Assembly: GCA_027886185.1 (NCBI GenBank)
Contig: WOAB01000723.1
Coordinates: forward strand, 496,001-560,000
DNA: 64,000 nt
Direction of reading: 5' to 3'
DNA from: Rheum nobile
Lineage: Eukaryota > Streptophyta > Magnoliopsida > Caryophyllales > Polygonaceae
This document shows positions 47,619 to 59,228 of this stretch, one piece after another. A model generated the notes under the pieces. The model saw only the letters and a program-made list of their open reading frames with translations. It did no database searches and was not told the DNA's origin. How positions within the stretch are numbered: position 1 is the first letter of the stretch; every line of letters starts with the position of its first letter. A program made the translations under genes and the position numbers.

Positions 47619-48355
47619 TCCGCGGTCGCGGCCATGAACTTCGGTGACCCCAAAACGACGAGAAACTCACCGGCAACGTTGCGAGAGGGCTTGGTTCGCG
47701 AGGGCTTTGACTCCAGCCTTCCTTGCGCCTCCAATGCACCACTCCAAGGCTGCTACAACTCCCGGCGAGGCCTCCGGCGACACTTCAAAGATTTCCGGCG
47801 AGAGCTCGAAACTCCGGCGACCATGGAAAATGAGAGTGAGAGAGGAGATCTCAGATTTGGGTGCTCAAAACCCTCCCAAATCGACCACTATTTATAGCCA
47901 AGGAGAGGAGCCAACCCCGACCAGATCGACGATGAGTCAGGCGATCAACGGCGGTTCGGACGACGAGGTGCAGGCGACGCGACGTTGGCGTGTTGCAGTT
48001 TTCCGCGGTCGCGGAACTTTATTCGCGGTCGCGGAATATTCCTGTGCCCAGCTCTTCTGAGAGCCAATTTTTCGCGGTCGCGGAAATGCTGCCGCGGTCG
48101 CGGAAATGCCTTTTCCGTCTCTGTTTGCCCGGGAAAAGGTTTGGCGTGGGTTTAAACCCCGGATTAGATATATTCGTACCCGAACAAATATTCTAAGCCC
48201 CGAAAAATACGTCGAATGTATTTTATATCCCTCAGGGAATTTTACAGAGATAAATCTCGATACAGAAATCCGAACTTCTCCAAAAACGACACGATCACAG
48301 AACGAGGGTTGAGTAAATTACCCAAATACCTTTACTAAAAATGAGGGGTATTACA
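47619..48355 (-). repeat. 3' LTR of element 2, proximal part
   Basis: It continues the LTR interrupted at 36654 and aligns with about 56368-57062. On the minus strand it begins TGTAATACCCCTC. It contains TTCCGCGGTCGCGGAA-type modules at about 48001-48105 and a TATAAATAG word (reverse of CTATTTATA) near 47888 that may be the TATA box. Confidence 0.92.
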
Positions 48356-51300
48356 TCACTTCCCCCTTAAGAGAAGTTTCGACCCCGAAACTAGCCAAAA
48401 ACAGCTCGGGAAAACGGCTAAGCATATCCTCCTCAGTCTCCCAGGTTTCCCATGTAACCTCTTCAGATCCAGCCTTGGACCAAAGAATCCGTACCAATGG
48501 TACTACCTTGCTCCGCAACTACTTCTCGCGGCGTTCGAGAATACGCACAGGTATCTCCTCGTAGGTACCATTTGCCTGAATATCGATGTCTTCATAACTC
48601 AGCACATGAGACGCATCTGGCACATACTGTCTCAATAAGGACATGTGGAATACGTTATGCACTAGATGTGCCGACGACAGCAATGCCAAACGATACGCTA
48701 GAGACCCTACCCTGTCAAGGATCTCAAACGGTCCCACGTAACGAGGGTTAAGCTTCCCACGCTTACCGAACCTGAACACACCCTTGGATGGCGACACCCT
48801 GACAAACACCTTGTCACCAACCTCGAACTCGACATTCCTGCGCTTCAGATCTGCGTAGGACTTCTGTCGACTCTAAGTTGTCAACATCCTCTGTCTGATT
48901 AACGCAATGTCCGAGGCAGTCCTTTCGACTAACTCTGGTCTGAGCAGAACCTTGTCGGCATTCTTATCCCAACAAATCGGAGATCTGCACCTTCGACCGT
49001 ACAAATCCTCGAATGGAGCCATCTTAATGGTAGCATGCCAGCTATTGTTGTACGTGAACTCAATTAGACTTAGGCTGTTCTCCCAGCTAGTCGGACGATC
49101 AAGTACGCAAGCTCTCATCATATCTTCCAATGTCTGGATGATTTTCTCAGACTATCCATCCGTCTGAGGATGAAACGCAGTACTGAACCTCAACTCGGTT
49201 CCCATGGCCTTGTGGAGTTCCTTCCAGAATCTCGACATGAATCGACCATCACGATCCGATACAATGGTCTTTGGTGTACCATGCAAATGGACAATCTCGT
49301 GTAGGAACACTTCCGATAGCTTCTGGGTTCCCCATGTTGACTTGATAGCCACGAAGTGAGCACTCTTCGTGAGCCTGTCAATGATTACCCATATCGCATC
49401 CTTTTGAATCTGAGTCTTTGGCAACCCTGTGACGAAATCCATAGAGATATCCTCCCATTTCCACTCTGGCACTAGAAGATGTAGCAATTCACCACCTGGT
49501 CTACGGTGTTCTATCTTGACTTTCTGACAGGTCAAGCATTTTGCCACAAATTCCGCTACATCTCACTTCATGTTGGGCCACTAGAATTTCTTCCTGAGGT
49601 CTTTGTACATCTTGCTAGAGCCTGGATGTACAGAATAAGCTGACGAATGGGCCTCCTTCATCACCAACTGGCGAAGGACATCAACGTCAGGCACACAAAT
49701 CCGGTCCTGAAACCAGAGTGATCCATCCTCCTGAATCACGAATCCGGGAGCTTTCCCGTCCATCACTTCACTGCTTAGCTTTACCAAGACCACGTCGTCA
49801 ACTTGCTTCTCCCTGATTTGATCAAGTAGCGTAGCCTAAATATCTAGCATACTCAGGTACCCTTGACGCTGATCGTACAAGACTTCAATCTCGCACAACC
49901 TTGGTTCAACTTGGTCTGAGCAGTGAGTAGAGTCACTACAGTCTCGTGCGGCGTCTTTCAGCTCAATGCATCGGCTACTACATTAGCCTTGCCCGGATGA
50001 TATAGCAACTCGATGTCGTAGTCTTTGAGTAGCTCTAACCAGCGACGTTGTCTCATATTCAGCTCCTTCTGAGTGAACACGTACATGAGAATTTTATGAT
50101 CGGTGAAGACTTGACACCTTACACCATAGAGATAGTGCCTCTAAATCTTCAACGCAAATACTACACCTGCTAACTCCAGATCATGCGTCAGATAGTTTGC
50201 CTCATAGGTTTTCAATTGTCGAGATGCGTACGCAATAACTTTTCCTTTCTACATCAGTACGCACCCTAACCCATTCTTTAAAGAATCACTATAGACCACA
50301 TAACCATCAGTTCCTTCTGGTAGCGCTAACACTAGTGCGGAGGTCAGACACTTCTTCAGTTTTTGAAAACTGGCTTCGCACTTGTCATCCCAGACAAACT
50401 TCTTGTGGACTTTGCGGAGCAAACCGGTCATAGGTAGAGTGATCTTAGAAAATCCCTCCATGAACCGTCTATAATATCCCGCGAGTCCTAAGAAACTGCG
50501 CACCTCCTTCACATTCTGAGGCCGCTTCCAGTCGGCTACCGCTTCAATCTTCTGAGGATCAACCATAACCCCATCCTCATTGATCACATGGCCTAAGAAA
50601 GCCACTTATTTGATCCAGAAGTCACACTTAGACAACTTTGCGTACAGCTCATTTTGTCTAAGGACTGACAAGGTGATCCGAAGATGTTCCTCGTGAGCCT
50701 CCTCACTCGGGAAATAGATCAAAATATCGTCAATGAAGACCCCCACGAACTTATCCAGGTATTGGTGGAAACATCGATGCATCAGATCCATGAAGACCGC
50801 CAGAGCATTGTTAAGGCCAAATGGCATGACTACGAACTCATAGTGGCCATACCTCGTCCGGAAAGCAGTCCTCGGAATGTCTTCCTCACGAATCCTGAGC
50901 TGATGGTAACCAGATCTCAGATCGATCTTGGAAAAGACTTTTGCTCCTTGTAATTGATCCAACAGATCATCAATCCTTGGCAACGGATACTTGTTCTTGA
51001 TCATGACCTTATTCAACTCTCGATAGTCGATACAAAGTCGGAACGATCCATCCTTCTTCTTGACGAACAAAACCGGAGCGCCCCAAGGTGATGCGCTCAG
51101 CCTTATGTATCCTTTTTCAAGAAGGTCCTCGAGTTGCTTCTTCAACTCTTGCATCTCCGCTGGAGCCATCCGATACGGTGCCTTAGAGATTGGCGCGGTA
51201 CCAGGCTCGAGATCGATGGTAAACTCCACGTCACGACTCAGGGGTAAACCGGGAATCTCTTCCGGAAAGACATCCAGAAATTCGCGAATGACCGGAATAT

Positions 51301-53111
51301 CAAGAACTGAAGGCTCATCTCTCTTGGGCTTATCCAGATAGCACAGGTACCCGACACAACCTTGTCGAAGTAGCTTACACACAGCCATCGCATTGATCAG
51401 CTTGCTGTTATCAGCGTCGTTATGACCCTTGAATTTGCATACAAACTGGCCCCCAGATGACACCGTCACAGTCCTTGAGCTGAAATCGATCACCACCCCA
51501 TGACGCGTTAGCCAATCCATACCAAGAATAATGTCGTATAGAGCCATGGCTATACAGATCAAATCTGCTTCGAACTTCCTACCCTGAATTGTAATCGAAA
51601 ATTCCGACAGACGCTTGGATCCTACTAAATGTTCACCATTGGGAAGATTCACAACGAAAGGCTCACAAGCCTCATTGCATACTAAGCCTAGCTTACTTAC
51701 GCAACTTTCCGAGATGAAAGAATGGGTAGCACCCGAATCAAATAGTATACACACAAAAGTAGAATGGAGGTATAGAGTACCTTGAGCAGTAGGAGCATTT
51801 GGTCCATCAGCCTCAAGCATCTCGTAGAGTCGCGCGACCTTGACTTCCTGAAGCAGCTGGGGCTTTCTCCTTGTTCTGTGCAGTTGTCTGCGTCGAAGGA
51901 CTAGGAGCTTCCACTGGTCTGAAGCTGGGTCGGTTGTTATGACTAACTGACCCTTGCTGTGACTCAGCTCCTTTCTGCCTTCTTTACGGACAAGAAGTCT
52001 GCAAGTGCCCCTCCTTCCCGCAGCCAAAACATGTCTTCCTCTCCTTCGGACACTCATTGCTCTTGTGCCCGGGTGTACCATAGTTGTAGCACTGGATCAG
52101 ATTCTTGCCCTGGCCCGAACGTTGCGTAGACCCTCCGTGAGTCATCTCCGTTCTAGCTCGGCCAGACTTGGCAAAGTTTGACGGTGGCGCAGGTCGCTTG
52201 ATCCCACTTGCCTGAGGCTGGCTCTGTGCCGGTCTCTGGCGATTGCGCTTTTTAGCCGACTCTTCCAGAGTCGCCTCCAACTTATAGGCAACGTCCACGT
52301 ACTGCTCCAGAGTAGAGCATCCGTGACGTACCATCAGTGGCTTGATGTCTGGATTCATCCACTCGTGGAAATGCTAGATTTTCTGCTCATCACTGGACAA
52401 TTCCGGCCTAGCGTACATCAACAGGTGATTGAACTTGGCCGCAAGCTCAGTCACTTTCAATCCATCCGTTCGCGGATAGAGAAACTACTTATGCTTCTCT
52501 TCCCTCATAGCTCGGGAAAAGAATCGATCAGTCATCTTCGCCTTAAACATTCCCCAGTTCAACCCAGGGTGATCAGCTAGACCGGTGCCTTCCCACCATT
52601 CACTAGCCACCTCCTTCAGTTGAAGGGAAGCCATGTGCACCTTCTCCGCTTCAGTGCACTCGACGTTTCTGAACAATCGTTCCATGTGCGAGAACCAATA
52701 TGCCACTCTGACTGGCTCTCCCTTCCCATCATAACTGTCAGGCTTCATAGAGCTAATGGCCTTCAGTGCTCGACCATAATTGCCTTTGTTCCTGACCGCA
52801 TCCTCATGGGGTACATGGACATCTAGCACCTAGAATCTAGGAACCACAAGAGGAATTGGCACACCTTCTGCCTGAGGCGCGATTGGTCGCATAATATCGG
52901 TGACTGCTTGCATCACAATCCCCCGAATAGCCTCAATTGCCGCAACATCAAAAATAACTGGAGCGTTGACCGGAACTTGGTCGCTGCCCACTGGATTGTT
53001 GTGAGAAACAGACTCGTTCTCATCCAATGGATTCGCGGCACTCCCCAAATTCAGTCTGGGGTTGTTGCTTGGCCCAACACCGGCACGAATGGTGTTCCTT
53101 GTGTTCACCAT
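48351..53111 (-). pseudogene. gag-pol polyprotein of element 2, broken by stops and a frameshift
   Basis: It has the same domain order as element 1 and is clearly homologous along its whole length: Gag from 53111 (MVNTRNTIRAG), two CCHC knuckles near 52090-51990, protease (FDSGATHSFI), reverse transcriptase (VFIDDILIYF), RNase H, integrase (MAKCLTCQ, IIDRLTKSAHF, IVSDRDGRF) and the start of the chromodomain (VRILERREK). A frameshift lies around 51984-52081, next to the zinc knuckles. Stops occur near 52482, 52374, 50603, 50246, 49836, 49578, 49560, 49149 and 48870. Most are single C-to-T or G-to-A changes relative to element 1. It codes for no working enzyme. Confidence 0.93.
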
Positions 53112-53361
53112 CTGTTTACCGATCAAATTCCAAGTATTTTGTAACGTTAATATCATTTCAACATGCACAACGTATAAAATCAACTTAGAATAGACCAAAC
53201 TTGGTAAACTTTCATTGATGAACTGAAACTGAGTTTGATAGGGTCTACATGTGAAATTCTTCCAAGCGACAAGGCAAAATTGCTTGGAGAATACAATGCT
53301 ATCAAAACGAAACAACCGGAATACTAGAAAAGAAGACTGCTAATCTTAACACTGGCCCCCA

Positions 53362-54501
53362 TCATGGTGCCCTGAAAAGCTTTCTATAATCGGGAACTCT
53401 CATGCACTGCTTCTTTGCACGTGGTCTATCATCGGGGTCTGATGTCAGACTTCTTGACCTACTCGGCCCTGGAGCACACGGCTCACCTCTCGGCCTTGGT
53501 GCCCTCGGCCTTTCCCTAGGCGTAGGAACACTTGGTCTAGCCCCATCAGATCCCGGTGGGTAGCAAAACTCCTCCAAAAATCCTGGTTAGAAGTCTGCCC
53601 TGTTCACCTCGTACAAAGGGTCAAGTAGCAATCTTGCTTGGCGGATATACTCCTGGAGTTCGCGGACGTCCATAAGCATTCGGGAGAGACCGAGCTCAGC
53701 CGCGTATGTCCTCTCCTCCATGTCGTACATGGCGTTCGACCACTCCTCCAGTCATTCCTCCAGCATTTGGGGCCTTGGCATGGCCTGTTGAGTCAGGACC
53801 ACAACTGGTGTACCCATCGACTCCCACGGCCTTGCCCTTCCTCGAGCATGCTCAACCGCCTCATCCACCTGGCAACACGCTTCAGAGGAAACCATCTGAC
53901 TCTAGCGAAGCACATGTCGCGAATTAGGACTCACCATTGGCCTCTTCGGAGTAGGGATCACTTGCGGGTCCTCTGGTGCATCCAGCAGCCCACTCCTCCT
54001 CCTGACGGTACCTGAAATACCCAGCGCCTCCCAAGTAGCAGGGGACAACGGCGTATACTCCTCATCAGACGGCAACTCTGGACTCGAAAAAATGATCTGC
54101 ATTCCCGGGTCCTCGCTGCCTTCCAGCAAGTGCTCCAAGTTGTAACCATATTCCTCGAGGTCCTCCTCCGGATCCTCTTCCAGATCCTCTTCCGGGTCCT
54201 CCTCAGGATCCTTCTCAATTTCGAAGTCGTCGTCATAGTACCCTCTCAGGTACTGTGTCGGCTCCTCCTCTTTCTCGGTATCCTCCCTTGGGTCTGCTTC
54301 AGGCTCCGCCTCGGGAACCTCAGCCCTGTCAGATACCAATACCATCGACTCTGAGAGTACGATCTTCACCTCCTCGGGTGGGCAACTGGGCTCCCCTACC
54401 TCAAAGCACGGAGGGGGAACCGGGAACTCGAGCCTAACTGGAGATGGCGGGGCCACCTCGACTTTCTTCGGTTTCCTCAGATGAGAGATGAATGCGCCCA
54501 T
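53362..54501 (-). pseudogene. extra acidic ORF upstream of gag in element 2 (broken)
   Basis: It starts MGAFISHLRKPKK, again an N-myristoylation-type signal (G2, A3, S6) with basic residues after it. Then come FPVPPPCFEVGEPSCPPE and ESMVLV, the block shared with element 1. An acidic middle has EEDPEEDLEED repeats. The frame stops at 53902 but continues in translation to a C-terminal part ending KKQCMRVPDYRKLFRAP, similar to element 1. So the ancestral ORF had about 380 codons and is now broken by stops. The acidic repeats differ from element 1 while both ends are conserved. Confidence 0.75.
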
Positions 54502-54757
54502 AATCTGCGGGGCGACGAGAAAAGAATTAGTCTTTCTAAATAAAGAAGCGAACTTACTATATCAGACTGGAAAGAAGGCACGAATAGAACGGCAGAGATT
54601 TCAAAACAACACATTTTCTAGTCAAGTATGGTTTTATTCGGAAATTCATTTTTTTTGAATCTAAACAACTTTCTCAGTTCAAAAACGGATAAACGGTTGA
54701 TAAAATCTTTCCTTTCAGTAAGACGATTCGAAACCCAACCCGTTTTAATTTTTTTTT

Positions 54758-54770
54758 GGCTCTGATACCA
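54758..54770 (-). other. primer-binding site of element 2
   Basis: Minus-strand TGGTATCAGAGCC, complementary to the initiator tRNA-Met 3' end, 4 bp inside the 5' LTR. Confidence 0.9.
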
Positions 54771-54774
54771 AATC

Positions 54775-57062
54775 TGTAACACCACCAAATATTTCCTTGA
54801 AAGTATTACCGCCAGTGACCTCAGATTTCACATCCGAAGCCACCCAAGGCTTAACCATTCATTCAAAACATAAAACACACTGATAATACGAGATATCATA
54901 ATCTTTATTTAAACCAAAGTCTTGGAATTACATCCGTAAATCCCAAATACAACAGAAATACAGAATATGTTTAATACATCGGAAGTCTTTTAAATAAATA
55001 ACATAAGGGTCTTGATCGAAGCGATCACCCCCCTAGGATCTTCAACCTAGATAAAAACTCTTAAAACTCCATCTGCCTTCATCGTCAGATTCTAGCCTTC
55101 ACGGAACGGAAGTCTACCTGATGTGCCGTATGAGACGGATGACACCAGCCAACCATGCAAGGGAAAATAACCGGTTGGTTAGTCTAATGAAAGACTATGC
55201 AAGGGTAAAACAGAAAGGTTCTAAGTAGTCGTATTAGGCTAGACCCATCGCTTCTCGAATGAAAGTCGATGATGATAGTAAACCTCAATACTTCTACAGG
55301 AATATACGAAACCGAAAGATCAAGAGAAGACTCCTAAAGATCGAGTCTTAAGGAAACGTATGAAGAGAAGTCTCCAAAAGATTGAGTCTTATCGGAAAGT
55401 ATGACAAGTGTTCGGGAACATTATAATTTCACACAAGCGTTTAAAAAGACTTGACCATTTGGGTCCACGACCAACCTCACCGCGTAATGCGAATTCAGAT
55501 TTGGAAGGAGGACTTACTCTAATCGAAGTCCAGATGAGGTTCCAATTTGTACTTCTCGCCCAAGGTTCATTAATTATGTGCTTATCGGCACTTATCTTGT
55601 TTTAGTGACAAAGCGTACATTTACGTTACAAGCTTTTAAGATATATCATCTCATCGCGAGAGATATCGAAGGGAATAAGTCCCGAATGTCGGCACAAGCT
55701 GTGTGCACCTACCCTGAGTAAGGGTATAGTCATGACCAGAGAGAGTACTAGGGAAAAATCCTCCTAGTACCAGTTATAAAGAAACGACTAGACCTCGCAA
55801 GGTACATAGCGTTCCTACGAATACTCGTTCTAACTAAACAGTTAAAATCACACAATAGTCCACATCAATACCATTATGGCAATAATATATATATAATAGC
55901 GTTGTTTCTAGCAGTATATACAACCTATTATAATATCACTTTCTTAATCGTATCATTTCTAAAATTTGTTCCCAAACGAAAACAATAGTTCATCCCAATT
56001 TAATTAACAATTAAACAATTGATAATTAATGGAAATATGGAATGATAAGCAATAGCGAACCGCCACTTGCCTTGGTCTAATGAACGATTGAAAGACGATG
56101 GGTTTCTGGGTCCGGAACGGGAACGGAAGTCGGATTACAGATTCCTACGATGATGACCCACAACGAAACCCTAGGTTAGATTCGACAATCAAATGATACG
56201 AATCTAAGAAAGAACGAACGAAATCGAAAGAACGAAGGTCCCGTCCGAGACCGGCATGCCCAAGGCCACGATCACGATTGCCAGAGAAATCCGCGGTCAC
56301 GACCGTCGAGGACCTCGTCCGCGATTGTCAAAGACAGCGGCCGCGGATGCGGCCAGACTTGTTACTATCGCGGCCATGAACTCTGGCGACCCCAAAACGA
56401 CGAGAAACTCACCGGCGACGATGCGAGAGGGCTTCGACTCCAGCCTTCCTTGCGCCTCCAATGCACCACTCCAAGGCTGCTACAACTCCCGACGAGGCCT
56501 CCGGCGACACTTCGAAGATTTCCGGCGAGAGCTTGAAACCCCAGCGACTATGGAAAACGAGAGTGAGAGAGGAGATCTCATATTTGGGTGCTCAAAACCC
56601 TCCCAAATCGACCACTATTTATAGCTAAGGAGAGGAGCCAGCCCCGACCAGATCGACGGCGAGTCAGGCGATCAACGGCGGCTCAGACGACGAGGTACAG
56701 GTGACGCGACGTTGGCGTGTTGCAGTTTTCCGCGGTCGCGGAATATTCCTGTGCCCAGCTCTTCTGAGAGCCAATTTTCCGCGATTGCAGAAATGCTGCC
56801 GCGGTTGCGGAAATGCCTTTTCCGCATCTGTTTGCCCGGGAAAAGGTTTGGCGTGGGTTTAAACCCCGGATTAGATATATTCATACCCGAACAAATATTC
56901 TAAGCCCCGAAAAATACGTCGAATGTATTTTATATCCCTCAGGGAATTTTACAGAGATAAATCTCGATACAGAAATCCGAACTTCTCCAAAAACGACACG
57001 TTCACAGAACGAGGGTTGAGTAAATTACCCAAATACCTTTACTAAAAATGAGGGGTATTACA
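54775..57062 (-). repeat. 5' LTR of element 2
   Basis: 2288 bp. On the minus strand it reads TGTAATACCCCTC...GGTGTTACA. The TATA-like TATAAATAG lies near 56619-56627. CCGCGGTCGCGG-type modules lie at about 56728-56805 and CGCGGTC words near 56290-56350. Confidence 0.93.
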
Positions 57063-57071
57063 CAAACCTCA

Positions 57072-57169
57072 TAATTTGGTATCAAAGCCAAATATAGAAG
57101 CAAGTTCCTCAAGGTTCTAGGGAGACGATAATTTGAGGCATACTCATTTTTCAGAGGAGGGGAGGATGA
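57072..57169 (+). other. interior of element 3 (primer site to polypurine tract)
   Basis: These 98 bp hold only TGGTATCAAAGCC (one mismatch to the initiator-Met primer site) and GAGGAGGGGAGGATGA before the second LTR. There is no coding capacity. Confidence 0.7.
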
Positions 57170-57925
57170 TGTAGTCTAGGAACCCACACCGACAAACAAG
57201 AACGAGGTATTTAGTCAAATTCCTAATTTTTGGACCTCCAGATCACTCTATACTATTTTGGCTTGTTTATGGGCTATGGGTATCAAAATAAGGCACAAGA
57301 GGACTCATTGAAAATCTTACTTGACGGGATACAACTTTCATTCATAGAACTTTTCCTTCTGATCCGAAGATTCTGTTCTCGTTCGATATTTGGAGCAACT
57401 TTCGTTCGTATCGGATTTCCAGCCCATGAGTCTAAAGCTTTGTCTATACCAAGGGTTATATGTTCGTGAAGATAAGGAGTCATCAAGTTGATACATGAAT
57501 GCATATCCATAAATGTTCCATCTCTAAGTTAATGCATGGAACATTAAGAGTCCATTTTCTTGTTTTTCCTTTTTCTATTTAAACCAGCTTATATTTCCAT
57601 TTTAGAAAGGCTTGAGTAGAGAAAACAATTGAGAGTGTTTTGGGAGAGATTCCATTGTTTGGTGAGTTATATCCAAACATGCTTAGTCAGTTGTATCTGA
57701 ATATACTTGGTGAGTGGTATCCGAATGAAACTTTTATTTCTCTTTAGGTGCATTATATCCTAACAAACTCAAACCCTTTTCGAATTACCTTGGTTTGTTG
57801 TATCCTTTGTTTTTCGATTTCTTATCCTTTATAATAATTTATATTTCAGATTATCTTTAGTTCGATTTATATTGTATTTCTTCTTTGCTTATTCGAAAAA
57901 TGACTGAAAAACACAAAAGAAGGGC
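57170..57925 (+). repeat. second LTR of element 3, truncated at the right
   Basis: It starts TGTAGTCTAGGAACCC and follows the first LTR through the GGTGAGT..TATCC tandem units (about 57658-57720) to GAAAAACACAAAAGAAGGG. It then diverges, and the last ~110 bp of the first LTR are not found here. Confidence 0.75.
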
Positions 57926-58352
57926 TGGTTGACGGTAACGGGTTGGTTGATGGTATCGGGCTAGAACAACCCCCTCTTCTTGAACACCTTGATTCAAAGC
58001 CAAATAATTTCATATCCATATAGTATTCGTCTTTTCTAGCTTGGTGATAAATAAAGCATCTGTACCCTTTTTTATTTCTCATAAATTTCATAAAATGAGC
58101 TTTCTAGAACCCCGAAGACCCAATCCTAGCATGAATTGCTAAGGATCCAATAAATCCAACATTGATTCCTTCAAACGTGTCAATTGGGCAAATACGCCCA
58201 CATTGACTAGGATGGATATCTCGTATATGAAAACTAGTAGTTCGCCTTGTCAATCCTCTAGGGCCCAAATAACTCAATTTTATCTCATGAACTATTTGTG
58301 TCAATGGATTAGTTCGATCAAAAACTTTTTACCTGAAATGATATCTAGAAAA
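57926..58352 (-). pseudogene. rpoB: nuclear copy of a plastid rpoB fragment (NUPT)
   Basis: The minus strand encodes, in pieces, TNPLTQIVHE, KLSYLGPRGLT, IRDIHPSQCGRICPIDT, EGINVGFIGSLAIHARIG, then YEI/ARKDEYYM and a GIQEE-like stretch. This is the order of the plastid RNA polymerase beta subunit. Several frameshifts and changed residues show an old, dead copy. The nucleotide match, judged from memory of plastid rpoB, runs from about 57940 to 58350. At the left junction an 18 bp sequence is present twice. Confidence 0.85.
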
Positions 58353-59228
58353 ACAATGCCTCAAATTGTTCACAATTTAGATAAGATTAGCCTCTACACA
58401 CCTATATGCATATGATATGATGTCGTACATTTGGTATTAGACTAGTTACCAACCATTTAATTAGTTGTCCCTTATCTAATTCTAAATGTTCTTCGGGACA
58501 TTAATCTAAATTAACACACATACAACACTATGCTCTAGCTATAAACCATAACCATGACTATGGTTGCGGGCATAACCATAACCTCTTTCACTCCTTCTAC
58601 TATAGGAGGCATACTTCTAGCATGCTAGTTTTGATCTACTATGTCGTGCTTGGTGGTTATTTATAAATAGTTCTGAATATGACAAAGACTCACTTTTCTT
58701 GTATTACTACTAGAGTACATGATTTGGTATGAGATCCTCTAACTCTTCTAGAATTTATAATGATCTCTAATTGTAAAAAATCAAGTCTTCAGGCTCTCAT
58801 GTAGTTTTTGATAACTAAACAAAATCATAACATAGCACAATTATACGGGAATTTCAAGTGTTGCATGTTTCTCCCGAATTTTCAATAGCCAATAGAAGTA
58901 GGCATTAAATTCTCATAACAAGTTGTTTCTTCCGTAAACACTTAGACTTTTCAAATTAAAATATAATAATTATCACAACATAATATGAACAATAAACAAA
59001 AATAGAATACAATTTATATGAAACATAAATATAACTGTATGTAAGAAAATGTAAATGAATGATAAACATTGTAAATTTCATTTGTGCACTTCAGGTGATA
59101 ACTAATATTTAATTTATCATTTTCCTCAAGAATAAAATTCTCATAAAATTTTAATTGTCAACTTCGAGTGACAACTACTACTGGATATAATATTTATTTC
59201 AGTGTCAATTATCGGAATCCATCCGTTC
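58353..59228. other. AT-rich intergenic DNA
   Basis: Nothing recognisable: no long frame, no terminal repeats and no similarity to other parts of the window that I could see. Confidence 0.5.

Larger units (their letters stand above)
35036..57062 (-). mobile_element. element 2: Tekay-like chromovirus, minus strand, carrying element 1 in its 3' LTR
   Basis: The exact target duplication CAAAC flanks the element (35031-35035, 57063-57067). On the minus strand the order is 5' LTR (57062-54775), initiator-Met primer site (54770-54758), extra ORF (54501-53362), gag-pol (53111-48351), polypurine tract (48370-48356), then the 3' LTR in two parts (48355-47619 and 36654-35036) split by element 1. The coding region has several stops and at least one frameshift, so it cannot make its own proteins. 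LTR divergence looks like a few percent over the segment I compared. Confidence 0.95.
34154..57925 (+). mobile_element. element 3: miniature LTR element hosting the nested chromoviruses
   Basis: The first LTR (34154-35035, with its last 4 bp at 57068-57071) is interrupted near its end by element 2. A primer site resembling initiator-Met (TGGTATCAAAGCC, 57077-57089) follows, then a purine-rich GAGGAGGGGAGGATGA just before the second LTR at 57170. Once element 2 is removed only about 98 bp lie between the LTRs, so the element has no genes. The second LTR loses similarity at about 57925, where plastid-derived sequence begins. Confidence 0.75.

Noticed and set aside
57926..58352. Functional RNA polymerase beta subunit gene
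   Set aside because: Short, frameshifted and truncated; it is a nuclear copy of plastid DNA.
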